NCBI RefSeq assembly: GCF_000380985.1
Contig: NZ_KB905700.1
Coordinates: 62,001 to 126,000, forward strand
Length of the DNA: 64,000 bases
Direction: 5' to 3'
Source: Proteiniphilum acetatigenes DSM 18083
Lineage (GTDB): Bacteria; Bacteroidota; Bacteroidia; Bacteroidales; Dysgonomonadaceae
Below, piece after piece: positions 27,163-35,234 of the stretch. The notes beneath the pieces are model-generated. The model was not told the DNA's origin, ran no database searches, and worked only from the letters and a program-made list of their open reading frames with translations. The position numbers and the translations under genes were made by a program. Positions within the stretch are counted from its first letter, which is position 1. The number at the start of each line of letters is the position of its first letter.

Positions 27163-27200
27163 CAAATATATGAACAATATTTATTTGAACAAACGTTTTC
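27163..27200 (-). promoter_or_regulatory. Promoter plus LacI-type operator of the oxidoreductase operon
   Basis: Read on minus: TTTG (27190-27193), 19 nt, TATATTTG (27163-27170). The operator GAACAAACGTTTTC (27187-27200) covers the -33 box. Spacing and operator are identical to the module at 22585-22622. The same operator also lies upstream of the lacI promoter on plus, which would allow autoregulation. Confidence 0.72.
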
Positions 27201-27224
27201 GTAATTTTACTTAGTTAAATAAGC

Positions 27225-27232
27225 TATCTTTG
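27225..27232 (+). promoter_or_regulatory. -7 promoter element of lacI
   Basis: TATCTTTG matches TAnnTTTG and lies 58 nt before the lacI ATG, just downstream of the operator at 27187-27200. No perfect -33 TTTG at standard spacing was seen. Confidence 0.5.
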
Positions 27233-27290
27233 TAGACTTAGTCTCTGCTTATTCCATTATTTCTGTTAGCTTTGTTAAAAAAATAGGATT

Positions 27291-28313
27291 ATGCATCATA
27301 AATCGAACATAGTTGATATTGCCGAAAAGTCGGGATTCTCTATTACTACTGTCTCCAGGGTTTTGAACGGCAAGGCAGACAAATACAGGATCAGTAAAGC
27401 TACTCAGCAGAAAATAAAGGCTCTGGCGGAGGAGCTGAATTATGTTCCGAATGAATTTGCCCGTAATCTCCGCACCGGTAAAAGTAAAACGATTGCGTTG
27501 ATTGTTCCTTCTTTAAAAAATCCTTTTTTTGCCGAGATAGCAAGCGTGGTAAATACAGAAGTGAGAAAATACAATTATATAACTATTATCGGAGACAGTG
27601 ATGACAATATCGAAAATGAAAAAACAGAAGTAATGCATTTGTCATCCAGAAATCTGGATGGAATGATCATTGTTCCTTGCGGGGATGAATGGGGACATCT
27701 GGAGAGGATGCAGGAGAAAGGACTTCCGTTGATCTGTATTGACAGGTATTTTGAAGGGTTGGATCTCTCCTTTGTTTCTTCGGACAATTATGAAGGTGCC
27801 TATTCAGCATCTAAATATCTGATTGAGCACGGTCATACTTCTATTGCCTGTATCCAGGGGGTCAGACACTCAACCCCTAATATCCAACGGGTAAGAGGTT
27901 TTGTGGATGCCATGATTAATTCCGGTATCACTTCATATACGGTGACCGGAGATGCTTTCAGTGAACAGAACGGATATCTGGAAACAAAGCTGTTGCTCCG
28001 GCAAAAAGTGAGACCTACTGCTATATTTGCCTTTAGCAATACTATCGCTATGGGATGTATAAAAGCGCTTAAAGAGGAGAAGGTGAAAGTACCGGAAGAT
28101 ATATCACTGCTTACATTTGACGATAATCCATACCTTAATTATATAGAGCCTCCGCTTACCTGTATATCGCAACCAGTGGAAGATATTTGCAAAATAGCTG
28201 TGAAGATACTGTTTTCCAATATACTGGAGCATGATACTTCTCCCAAACATGTTCTGTTAAAAACCCAGTTGAAAGTGAAAGCATCGGTAAGGAATTTAGG
28301 TCGTCCACTATAA
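27291..28313 (+). CDS. LacI-family transcriptional regulator
   Basis: A 340-residue regulator. Residues 5-27 hold the LacI helix-turn-helix (SNIVDIAEKSGFSITTVSRV), followed by the hinge with LNYVPNEFARNLRTGKSKTI and a periplasmic-binding-protein-like effector domain (IALIVPSLKNPFFAEIASVV ... GCIKALKEEKVKVPEDISLLTFDD). It is divergent from the oxidoreductase operon and is followed by unrelated housekeeping genes. The AAACGTTT-centred operators at 27187-27200 and 22609-22622 are its probable targets; a ribose-like sugar or nucleoside breakdown product is the plausible inducer. A pseudogene copy of its 5' part lies at 22712-22960. Confidence 0.93.
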   Translation: MHHKSNIVDIAEKSGFSITTVSRVLNGKADKYRISKATQQKIKALAEELNYVPNEFARNLRTGKSKTIALIVPSLKNPFFAEIASVVNTEVRKYNYITIIGDSDDNIENEKTEVMHLSSRNLDGMIIVPCGDEWGHLERMQEKGLPLICIDRYFEGLDLSFVSSDNYEGAYSASKYLIEHGHTSIACIQGVRHSTPNIQRVRGFVDAMINSGITSYTVTGDAFSEQNGYLETKLLLRQKVRPTAIFAFSNTIAMGCIKALKEEKVKVPEDISLLTFDDNPYLNYIEPPLTCISQPVEDICKIAVKILFSNILEHDTSPKHVLLKTQLKVKASVRNLGRPL

Positions 28314-28474
28314 GGTGGGAAGGTGGAAAAGTCAATTAAAAATTAAGTCTCAAATCCGACATCTCAAAATCGAAAGAGGTTTAGTCTGCCGTTCTGCTCA
28401 AAAAATACCGGAGATGAATTTTGTATGTGCATTGTTTTGCTTACTTTTGAATCCTCTAAAATATATTTGTTTTT

Positions 28475-29374
28475 ATGTCAGGAAAGATCAGAGCTGCCGT
28501 AGTAGGCTACGGAAATATAGGAAAATATGTGGTGGAGGCGTTGCAATCGTCCCCCGATCTTGAAATTGCCGGAATTGTCCGTCGCGATGCCGCGAATATT
28601 CCCGCCGAGTTGAAAGAATATGATGTGGTAAATTCCATATCGCAACTCGAAGATGTGGATGTGGCGATACTTTGTACCCCTACGAGAAGTGTAGAGAAAT
28701 TTGCATTGGAATGTCTGGAGTTAGGTGTCAATACGGTAGATAGTTTCGATATCCACGGTCAGATAGTACAATTGCGAGAATCGCTCGATGGAGCAGCAAA
28801 GAAGCACAACGCCGTTTCCATTATTTCGGCCGGATGGGATCCGGGAAGTGACTCGGTGATCCGTACCCTTATGGAAGCGATGGCACCACGTGGGATAACC
28901 TATACCAATTTCGGGCCGGGCATGAGTATGGGGCATACCGTGGCCGTAAAGGCTATCGATGGTGTAAAAGCGGCCCTTTCTATGACTATCCCTACAGGCA
29001 CAGGCGTACATCGCAGAATGGTCTATATTGAACTGGAAAAAGGACATGACTTTCAAACGGTAGCACAGGCTATTAAAGCCGATGATTACTTTGTCCATGA
29101 CGAAACCCATGTTTTTCAGGTGGAGGATGTGGAAGCCCTCAAGGATATGGGACACGGCGTGCTGATGGAACGCAAAGGCGTTTCGGGGAATACACAGAAT
29201 CAATTGTTTAAGTTCGATATGCGTATCAATAACCCCGCACTCACAGCACAGGTGCTTGTAGCTGTAGCTCGTGCGTCGATGAAACAACAACCGGGAGCCT
29301 ATACCATGATTGAAATTCCTGTAGTGGATCTCTTGCCGGGAGAAAAAGAGGCGTGGATCAGGAAATTGGTATAA
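28475..29374 (+). CDS. ddh: meso-Diaminopimelate D-dehydrogenase
   Basis: A 299-residue NADP-dependent enzyme that makes meso-diaminopimelate directly from tetrahydrodipicolinate, for lysine and peptidoglycan synthesis. Seen: N-terminal Rossmann motif AAVVGYGNIGKYVVEAL, then CTPTRSVEKFALECLELGVNTVDSFDIHG and the substrate-site block ISAGWDPGSDSVIRTL...NFGPGMSMGHTVAVKAIDGVK, all typical of Ddh. Length is normal. The ATG at 28475 fits the family N-terminus; a TATATTTG box ends only 5 nt upstream, which would make the message leaderless or point to a different promoter. Confidence 0.93.
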   Translation: MSGKIRAAVVGYGNIGKYVVEALQSSPDLEIAGIVRRDAANIPAELKEYDVVNSISQLEDVDVAILCTPTRSVEKFALECLELGVNTVDSFDIHGQIVQLRESLDGAAKKHNAVSIISAGWDPGSDSVIRTLMEAMAPRGITYTNFGPGMSMGHTVAVKAIDGVKAALSMTIPTGTGVHRRMVYIELEKGHDFQTVAQAIKADDYFVHDETHVFQVEDVEALKDMGHGVLMERKGVSGNTQNQLFKFDMRINNPALTAQVLVAVARASMKQQPGAYTMIEIPVVDLLPGEKEAWIRKLV

Positions 29375-29435
29375 GTCAATGTAATAATGTGACAAACAAC
29401 GTTCAACGGAATGAAACATAATTAAATTTGCCAAT

Positions 29436-29449
29436 CCCGATAAGTCGGG
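29436..29449. other. Small hairpin between ddh and lgt
   Basis: CCCGA (29436-29440) and TCGGG (29445-29449) form a perfect 5-bp stem with a TAAG loop. It is short and lacks a T-run; possibly a mobile intergenic motif. Confidence 0.3.
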
Positions 29450-29522
29450 GACAAGGTGTCTCGATTTATCAGGATTATCATATCATCACATCAGTAAATT
29501 ATCACATCATCACATTTTTCCT

Positions 29523-29530
29523 TATCTTTG
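29523..29530 (+). promoter_or_regulatory. -7 promoter element of lgt
   Basis: TATCTTTG matches TAnnTTTG; predicted transcription starts around 29537, so ATG 29549, not the TTG at 29528, is the likely lgt start. Confidence 0.5.
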
Positions 29531-29548
29531 TCGAAAATATCAATTCTG

Positions 29549-30445
29549 ATGGACATATTACTCACTGTAACCTGGAATGTAGATCCCACACTTTTTACCG
29601 TTTTTGGGCGCGAAATTCGGTGGTATGGCCTTTTATGGGTCATAGGGTTGATTGTTGCCGTGTATATGGTGCAGCGTATCTTTAAGCGTGAAGATCTTCC
29701 TGAAAAGTGGTTCGATTCGCTTTTCTTTTATATGATCGTCGGTATTATCGCAGGAGCCCGCCTGGGGCATTGCCTTTTTTATGAACCGGCTTATTATCTC
29801 GCCAATCCCGTTGAGATACTGAAGGTATGGGAAGGTGGCCTGGCAAGCCATGGGGGAGTGATCGGAATTATTATTGCCGTCTGGCTCTATTCGAGGAAGG
29901 TGACCAAACTCAGTATGTTGTGGACGTTCGACCGGGTGATGGTGCCGACGGGATTTACCGCTGCAATGATCCGTTTCGGAAACCTGATGAATCACGAGAT
30001 CTATGGAGGTCCGACCGATCAGCCGTGGGGATTCCGGTTTGTAACTAATCTCCACCAATGGATGCAGGGTGCTGAACCGGTTTATTCACAACCGTCGCAT
30101 CCCACGCAGATATACGAAGGGTTGGCCTATCTGGTTGTTTTTGCCGTCACCGTGTATATGTACTGGAAAACAGATGCCAAAGATAGAAAAGGATTGATTA
30201 CCGGCGTAGGTATCCTGCTGATTTTCCTGTTCCGTTTTTTCGTGGAATTTCTCAAGAATGTACAGGTCGAATCTGAAATAGCCATGCGTGATAATACCGG
30301 CCTGATCTTAGGTCAATGGTTGAGTATTCCCTTTATTATCTGGGGTATATGGCTGATATGGAACGCCTTGCGAAGACCAGCTCAGGTAGCAGATACTCCA
30401 AAGCAATCTCAAATGGCACAGCCCAGACCAAAGAAAAAAAAATGA
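29549..30445 (+). CDS. lgt: Prolipoprotein diacylglyceryl transferase
   Basis: A 298-residue inner-membrane enzyme that moves diacylglycerol from phosphatidylglycerol to the lipobox Cys of prolipoproteins, the first step for the many lipoproteins in this window. It has about seven hydrophobic helices, IRWYGLLWVIGLIVAVYMV near the N-terminus, and the Lgt signature around IRFGNLMNHEIYGGPTD, plus SHPTQIYEGL. The C-terminus is lysine-rich (PRPKKKK). ATG 29549 is preferred because the longer frame would start inside the promoter. Confidence 0.94.
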   Translation: MDILLTVTWNVDPTLFTVFGREIRWYGLLWVIGLIVAVYMVQRIFKREDLPEKWFDSLFFYMIVGIIAGARLGHCLFYEPAYYLANPVEILKVWEGGLASHGGVIGIIIAVWLYSRKVTKLSMLWTFDRVMVPTGFTAAMIRFGNLMNHEIYGGPTDQPWGFRFVTNLHQWMQGAEPVYSQPSHPTQIYEGLAYLVVFAVTVYMYWKTDAKDRKGLITGVGILLIFLFRFFVEFLKNVQVESEIAMRDNTGLILGQWLSIPFIIWGIWLIWNALRRPAQVADTPKQSQMAQPRPKKKK

Positions 30446-30609
30446 TTTGCTGATTTAGCGATTTGTTGATTTGATGATTGAGACTAAAGCGGGACAAGTC
30501 ATGTCAATGAGACTAATAAAGAACGACATTTGTAATTAGTCATTAGTAATTGGTAATTAGTAATTTATTAACATGTTGATTTGTTGATTAATTAGGGAAT
30601 ACGAAATAT
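30446..30609. repeat. Self-similar AT-rich words between lgt and the flavodiiron gene
   Basis: Variants of TGATTTG.TGATT occur at about 30444-30480 and again near 30573-30590, and TTAGTAATTGGTAATTAGTAA at about 30538-30562. No gene or clear structure is present. Confidence 0.55.
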
Positions 30610-31833
30610 ATGTACAAGCCGATTGAAGTAACAGAAGATATTTTTTATGTGGGTGTGAACGACCGCACCAAACATCTTTTTGAGAGTCTATGGCCCTTGC
30701 CGCAAGGTGTTTCTTATAACTCTTATATTGTCAGGGATGAAAAAACTACACTGATCGATACCGTCGATATTTGCTATTCAGATCTTTTTATGCGTAAGAT
30801 CCGGTCAGTGTTGGGTGATAATCCCATCGACTATCTCGTGGTGAACCATATGGAGCCCGACCATTCCGGTTCCATCGAATTCCTTGTCTCCAGATATCCG
30901 AATATCCAGATCGTAGGGAACAAGCGAACCCTTGAAATGCTGAAAGGTTTTTACGGGATAGTGGATAACGTGGTTGAAGTGAAAGATATGGATGAGATGA
31001 GTCTGGGAAAGCGTACGCTCCAGTTTTACATGACTCCTATGGTGCACTGGCCGGAGACAATGATGACCTATGTCAGGGAGAGCAGAACCTTGTTTAGTGC
31101 TGATGCCTTTGGTACCTTCGGCACACTCGACGGTGGGGTGTTAGACAGGCAGCTTTGTCCTGAAAGGTATCGTGACGAGATGATCCGTTATTACTCCAAT
31201 ATCGTGGGAAAATTCGGCTCCCCTGTGCAAACGGCCCTGAAAAAACTGGCCAATGTGGGTATCGACGCTATCTGTTCCACCCACGGTCCCGTATGGACGA
31301 TCCCGGAAAATATAGCCGGTGTGATTGCCTTGTATGATCGGTTAAGCCGTTATGATGCCGAAGAAGGACTGGTCATTGCCTACGGAAGTATGTATGGCCA
31401 CACCGAAGAGTTGGCTGAGATCATTGCCGGCGAAGCTGCTGAAAACGGGGTAAAGAGCATTGTGATGCACAATGTGTCGAAAAGCCATGAGTCGGATATC
31501 CTTCGTGATGCGTTTAAATACAAAGGATTGATCATCGGATCACCTACCTATAACAATAAATTGTACCCTGCGGTTGACAGTTTGATTTCCGCCCTGCAAA
31601 ACCGCGGACTGAAGAATCGATTCTTCGGTTATTTCGGTGGTTTTACCTGGGCCGACGCCACCGCCAGACAATTTGAGGCTTTTGCCGGAGCAATGGAATT
31701 CGAAACAGTGGCTGAGCCTGTAATCATGAAGCAGGCTATGCTGGCCGACGTAGTGGAGAAAGCCCGCAATCTGGGTCGTACCATGGCGCAGAAGCTGACT
31801 TCAGGTACAGAAGTAGTTTCACAATACGTCTAA
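30610..31833 (+). CDS. Flavodiiron protein (FprA-type A-flavoprotein)
   Basis: A 407-residue cytoplasmic protein with an N-terminal metallo-beta-lactamase-like diiron domain (His80-x-Glu82-x-Asp84-His85 in HMEPDHSG; further ligands in [16 protein letters not shown] and STHGPVW) and a C-terminal flavodoxin domain starting near residue 255 ([13 protein letters not shown]). There is no rubredoxin extension, so it is class A. Such proteins reduce oxygen to water or nitric oxide to nitrous oxide in anaerobes. It is consistent with an anaerobic or microaerobic host. Confidence 0.94.
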   Translation: MYKPIEVTEDIFYVGVNDRTKHLFESLWPLPQGVSYNSYIVRDEKTTLIDTVDICYSDLFMRKIRSVLGDNPIDYLVVNHMEPDHSGSIEFLVSRYPNIQIVGNKRTLEMLKGFYGIVDNVVEVKDMDEMSLGKRTLQFYMTPMVHWPETMMTYVRESRTLFSADAFGTFGTLDGGVLDRQLCPERYRDEMIRYYSNIVGKFGSPVQTALKKLANVGIDAICSTHGPVWTIPENIAGVIALYDRLSRYDAEEGLVIAYGSMYGHTEELAEIIAGEAAENGVKSIVMHNVSKSHESDILRDAFKYKGLIIGSPTYNNKLYPAVDSLISALQNRGLKNRFFGYFGGFTWADATARQFEAFAGAMEFETVAEPVIMKQAMLADVVEKARNLGRTMAQKLTSGTEVVSQYV

Positions 31834-31853
31834 CTGTCAATAAATATAGAAAC

Positions 31854-32663
31854 ATGAGACTTATCATTCAGCCCGATGCCGATCAGATGGCACAATGGGC
31901 AGCCAATTACATTGCAGCAAAGATCAATAGTGCAAAACCGACGACAGAGAAGCCTTTCAAATTGGGATTGCCGACCGGATCATCACCTTTGAAGACCTAC
32001 AAGGCTTTGATCAAATTGTATGAAACAGGACAGGTATCATTTGAGAACGTGATTACGTTTAATATGGATGAGTATATCGGTTTGCCGGCAGACCACCCGC
32101 AAAGTTACCACACTTTTATGTGGGATAATTTTTTCAGTCATATCGATATTAAAAAGGAGAATGTATATATCCTCGACGGAATGGCAGAAGATCCGGAAGC
32201 TGAATGTGCCGCATATGAACTGGCCATAGCAGAGGCGGGAGGTATCGACCTTTTCCTTGGTGGGATCGGCCCCGATGGGCATATCGCCTTCAACGAACCC
32301 GGCTCTTCGCTTAGTTCGCGTACACGTGTGAAAACGCTTACCACCGATACGGTGATTGCCAACTCCAGATTTTTTGATAACGATGTGAACAAGGTACCCA
32401 AAACAGCGCTGACAGTAGGAGTAGGTACTGTACTTGATGCCAGGGAAGTGCTTATCCTCGTCAACGGACATCATAAGGCCCGTGCGCTATATCACGCTGT
32501 GGAAGGATCTATTAACCAGATGTGGACGATCAGTGCCTTGCAATTGCATGAAAAAGGGATCATTGTTTGCGATTACGATGCCTGCGCCGAACTGAAAGTG
32601 GGTACTTACAAGTATTTTCTCGATATCGAACATGATAATCTGAATCCGGATTCGCTACTGTAG
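31854..32663 (+). CDS. nagB: Glucosamine-6-phosphate deaminase
   Basis: A 269-residue enzyme converting glucosamine 6-phosphate to fructose 6-phosphate and ammonia. Phosphate loop GLPTGSSPL (38-46), FNMDEYIGL with Asp72, and the catalytic set Asp141, His143 and Glu148 in [12 protein letters not shown]; numbering coincides with the well-known E. coli enzyme. It lies 20 bp after the flavodiiron gene, so the two may be co-transcribed, and a strong terminator follows. Confidence 0.96.
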   Translation: MRLIIQPDADQMAQWAANYIAAKINSAKPTTEKPFKLGLPTGSSPLKTYKALIKLYETGQVSFENVITFNMDEYIGLPADHPQSYHTFMWDNFFSHIDIKKENVYILDGMAEDPEAECAAYELAIAEAGGIDLFLGGIGPDGHIAFNEPGSSLSSRTRVKTLTTDTVIANSRFFDNDVNKVPKTALTVGVGTVLDAREVLILVNGHHKARALYHAVEGSINQMWTISALQLHEKGIIVCDYDACAELKVGTYKYFLDIEHDNLNPDSLL

Positions 32664-32718
32664 TGTATTGGTTGGTACATTGCCAATTCTATATAACCGC
32701 TACCGTTTAGAAGATAAA

Positions 32719-32746
32719 AAGTGTGGGCTCCTGCCTGCACTTTTTT
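32719..32746 (+). terminator. Intrinsic terminator after nagB
   Basis: AAGTGTGGGC (32719-32728) pairs with GCCTGCACTT (32733-32742) over 10 bp (two G-U), TCCT loop, then a six-T run (32741-32746). Confidence 0.85.
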
Positions 32747-32861
32747 CTTGATACCTTAACGTTTTTTACTTGATCTTTAACAAGTTCCGTCGATTATTAA
32801 GTGAACAAGACCCGTTTATTGTTTGTTTACCGAGAAATCACAGTATCAATCGCACAGAAAA

Positions 32862-33377
32862 ATGAACAAGGTAAAAAATATATTTCGTCTGCTTCCGGGC
32901 CTGCTGTTTCTGCTAATTCCTTTTCTCCTTTTTTCGGAAAACAGGAAAAGCGAAACAGAGATAAAAGTGGTCGATTTCAAACAACTTCAACCTTTGTTGG
33001 AACAAGAGGACGACACTATATATGTGGTGAATTTCTGGGCCACATGGTGTGCTCCCTGTCTCAAAGAGATTCCTTATTTTGAAGAATTCGGCGAAAAGTA
33101 CCGTGACAGGAATGTAAAGGTGCTTATGGTAAGCCTCGATATGCGTAGCCAGTTAGAAACGAAACTGATCCCCTTTATTGAAAAGGAGAAGATGAAGAAT
33201 GAGGTCATTCTTTTGGATGATCCCAGGTTCAATGATTGGATACCTTTGGTGGACAAGAGCTGGACCGGTGCTATACCTGCTACGCTTATCTATGGGAACG
33301 GGTTCAGGAAATTTTATCCGAAAGAACTCACCTTGGCTGAACTGGAAGAGATTGTACAACCTCTATTGGCTAATTAA
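32862..33377 (+). CDS. TlpA-like membrane-anchored thioredoxin
   Basis: A 171-residue protein with an N-terminal signal or anchor helix (LLPGLLFLLIPFLLF, 10-24) and a thioredoxin fold with the active site WCAPC (Trp62-Cys63-x-x-Cys66) in VVNFWATWCAPCLKEIPYF and a cis-proline region GAIPATLIY. It probably reduces periplasmic disulfides. ATG 32862 begins the basic signal region; the longer frame is not supported. It is followed within 20 bp by another thioredoxin-fold gene. Confidence 0.87.
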   Translation: MNKVKNIFRLLPGLLFLLIPFLLFSENRKSETEIKVVDFKQLQPLLEQEDDTIYVVNFWATWCAPCLKEIPYFEEFGEKYRDRNVKVLMVSLDMRSQLETKLIPFIEKEKMKNEVILLDDPRFNDWIPLVDKSWTGAIPATLIYGNGFRKFYPKELTLAELEEIVQPLLAN

Positions 33378-33397
33378 CATTTTAAATGACAGTAACA

Positions 33398-34000
33398 ATG
33401 AAACAGTTTTTAATTTTATCAGTTTTGACGTTGAGCGCATTATCGTTGAACGCGCAACCTATCGCGGTCGGTTCCGTTGCCCCCGATTTCTCACTGAAGA
33501 ATATCGACGGTACGACCGTCTCTTTGTCCGATTACGCAAATGAGAAAGGGGTGATGGTGATCTTCTCCTGTAACCCTTGTCCTTATGTGCAGGCTTACGA
33601 AGACCGTATGATCGCTTTGCATAATGAGTTTGCTCCACAGGGAGTTCCGGTGGTGTATATCAACCCGAACGATCCGGTACAATCACCTGCCGACTCTTTT
33701 GAAGAGATGAAAAAAAGGGCTGCTGAAAAGAACTTCCCTTTCCCTTACCTGGTGGATGAAGGACAACAGGTATATCCGGCATACGGTGCTACCCGCACTC
33801 CGGAGATCTTCCTGTTAAAAAATGAAGGTAATGGACGGTTTGTGGTAGTTTATACCGGAACCGTGGATGATAATTATCAGGATCCAGCGGCTGTGACCGC
33901 TCCGTATGCAGCGAATGCAGTACGTGCTTTACTGGCCGGTAATAACCCCGATCCTGCAACAACAGTAGCGATTGGTTGCACTATAAAGCCAAAGGGATAA
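33398..34000 (+). CDS. Secreted redoxin-domain protein (AhpC/TSA-like)
   Basis: A 200-residue exported protein (signal MKQFLILSVLTLSALSLNA, cleavage before Gln20). The mature part has the redoxin pattern GSVAPDFSLKNIDGTTVSLSDY and a CNPC pair (Cys58, Cys61) in VIFSCNPCPYVQAYE, then a conserved TRTPEIFLL with cis-Pro. This resembles peroxiredoxin-related thioredoxin-family proteins that lack a standard peroxidatic motif. ATG 33398 is preferred to ATG 33386, which would add MTVT before the signal peptide. Confidence 0.83.
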   Translation: MKQFLILSVLTLSALSLNAQPIAVGSVAPDFSLKNIDGTTVSLSDYANEKGVMVIFSCNPCPYVQAYEDRMIALHNEFAPQGVPVVYINPNDPVQSPADSFEEMKKRAAEKNFPFPYLVDEGQQVYPAYGATRTPEIFLLKNEGNGRFVVVYTGTVDDNYQDPAAVTAPYAANAVRALLAGNNPDPATTVAIGCTIKPKG

Positions 34001-34044
34001 TAGTTTTGGGTTATTAGAACGCAGAATAAATAATGCGGAATTTT

Positions 34045-34100
34045 ATCCGCCGGATTGCAATCCTCCTTTCGGGAAGTATGCAGGTTCCGGCGGATTTTTT
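34045..34100 (+). terminator. Intrinsic terminator after the redoxin gene
   Basis: ATCCGCCGG (34045-34053) pairs with CCGGCGGAT (34087-34095), followed by six T. The 33-nt loop holds a second small palindrome GGATTGCAATCC. Confidence 0.75.
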
Positions 34101-34161
34101 GCTTTTTTCAATAGCCGATGTTCGCCTTCAATTTTTTAAAGTTTACTTTATTTGATGACAT

Positions 34162-34506
34162 TCAGTTATTCTTGTCTTTCGGCTTAATACCACAGGCCTC
34201 TCCTGTGGGTTCATCTTTGGAACGATACCATATATCGTTGTAATCATCAGGGCGCCTGCGGAATTTTGCCAGGATATAGGAGCATGACGGGATTACCTGA
34301 TATCCATTCTCCCGTGCATAATTGACCATCTCATTGAATAATCTTCCGGCAATACCTTGCCCTTCCAGTTCTGGACGTACGCCTGTATGATAGGCGTTCA
34401 GCAGATTATCTTTTATTTCGAAATCCAGTTCAGCGACCTGCCGCCCTTCCTGTTCAATGAAAAAACTACCCCGGTTACTGTTGTCTATTCTGAATTGTAT
34501 ATCCAT
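34162..34506 (-). CDS. YjdJ-type GNAT family N-acetyltransferase
   Basis: A 114-residue small GNAT protein. The acetyl-CoA-binding block is VRPELEGQGIAGRLFNEMVNYAREN, with the preceding strand LNAYHTGV and the following YQVIPSCSYILAKF. No signal or membrane segment. The start is taken as ATG 34506; the frame could begin at TTG 34515. The substrate of this subfamily is generally unknown. Confidence 0.8.
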   Translation of the reverse strand: MDIQFRIDNSNRGSFFIEQEGRQVAELDFEIKDNLLNAYHTGVRPELEGQGIAGRLFNEMVNYARENGYQVIPSCSYILAKFRRRPDDYNDIWYRSKDEPTGEACGIKPKDKNN

Positions 34507-34723
34507 ATCATTCAATTTTAATTGTGACCTGTTTGTGACCTACTTTATTAAAACATATTCCTCTTCTGATTTGTTGAGTCGTAAAATGCTTTACTTGTTA
34601 AGCAAGGAAAAAAGATTGAACCAGTACGGAGTTTGTGGAAATGTTAAAAATGATATCCTTGTGAGTTGAAAATGAGATTTTTGTAATTTTATTCGAAAAA
34701 TACTATGAAAAAAGATATTATTT

Positions 34724-34757
34724 TTTGTGTAGAATGAACAAAAATGCATTACTTTTG
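34724..34757 (+). promoter_or_regulatory. Candidate promoter of the Cys/Met leader region
   Basis: TTTG (34724-34727), 22 nt, TACTTTTG (34750-34757). The -7 fits TAnnTTTG; the spacer is one nucleotide longer than the usual range. Transcription would start around 34764, 25 nt before the first leader GTG. Confidence 0.5.
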
Positions 34758-34788
34758 TTTTTGAAATATAAATAAAGACAAAACGATA

Positions 34789-34914
34789 GTGAGAATATTT
34801 TTACAAGATACAGCCGCAACAATATGTAACACTTCAGTAAAAAGGGGATGTTGCATGTGTATGTGTATGGACATGTGTATGTCCTTCAGGCGATGTTGTG
34901 TCGGAGTAGAATAA
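34789..34914 (+). CDS. Cys/Met-rich leader peptide 1
   Basis: A 41-codon mini-ORF starting with GTG. Codons 21-31 read CCMCMCMDMCM, ten of eleven being Cys or Met; Cys also occurs at 13, 36 and 37. No signal peptide or membrane stretch. Thirty-one nucleotides after the stop lies a strong intrinsic terminator. The start RIFLQDTAATIC resembles the start of leader 2 (KYFIQYNDNTC), so both arose by tandem duplication. The probable role is a ribosome-stalling leader sensing charged tRNA-Cys/tRNA-Met rather than a functional protein; a small metal-binding peptide is the main alternative. Confidence 0.7.
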   Translation: MRIFLQDTAATICNTSVKRGCCMCMCMDMCMSFRRCCVGVE

Positions 34915-34945
34915 AAGAACAATAGAATATATTACGTTAATATAG

Positions 34946-34984
34946 AACTCTCCTGGTACAATAAAATATCAGGAGAGTTTTTTT
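34946..34984 (+). terminator. Attenuator terminator 1
   Basis: AACTCTCCTG (34946-34955) pairs perfectly with CAGGAGAGTT (34970-34979), followed by seven T (34978-34984). It stands between leader peptides 1 and 2. The alternative partners of its 5' arm are CAGG (34887-34890) and GGAGT (34903-34907), at the end of leader 1. Confidence 0.88.
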
Positions 34985-35016
34985 ATCTTAGGGTTAGAGT
35001 CAATTAAAAAAATCAA

Positions 35017-35136
35017 ATGAATAAATATTTTATCCAATATAACGATAATACTTGTACTACATGTTGTATGACGATGTGTTGCTGTATGGCTATGTGTATG
35101 GTCAGGAATCATATCGTATTGGATAGGGGAAAATAG
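35017..35136 (+). CDS. Cys/Met-rich leader peptide 2
   Basis: A 39-codon mini-ORF starting with ATG. Codons 13-28 read CTTCCMTMCCCMAMCM: seven Cys and five Met in 16. The Cys/Met codons lie between two complementary RNA segments: region 1 (35032-35046, codons 6-10) and region 2 (35113-35124, codons 33-36). Region 2 can alternatively pair with region 3 (35172-35179) in the following terminator. The stop codon is 10 nt beyond region 2, where a terminating ribosome would mask it. This is the geometry of a ribosome-mediated transcription attenuator. Confidence 0.78.
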   Translation: MNKYFIQYNDNTCTTCCMTMCCCMAMCMVRNHIVLDRGK

Positions 35137-35165
35137 TATTATAATAAAAACATAAAACATAAAAA

Positions 35166-35201
35166 ACTCCACCGATACGGCTTCGGTGGAGTTTTTTTTT
35201 T
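35166..35201 (+). terminator. Attenuator terminator 2
   Basis: ACTCCACCGA (35166-35175) pairs perfectly with TCGGTGGAGT (35183-35192), loop TACGGCT, followed by ten T. The downstream gene starts 28-34 nt later, too close for an independent Bacteroides-type promoter, so that gene must depend on readthrough. CCGATACG (35172-35179) can instead pair with CGTATTGG (35115-35122). Confidence 0.92.
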
Positions 35202-35234
35202 GCTCAATATTAATTATTAAAAAAACGAATGACA

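Noticed and set aside
28462-28469. TATATTTG as promoter of ddh
   Set aside because: It ends only 5 nt before the ATG and would need a leaderless message; no matching -33 box at standard spacing.
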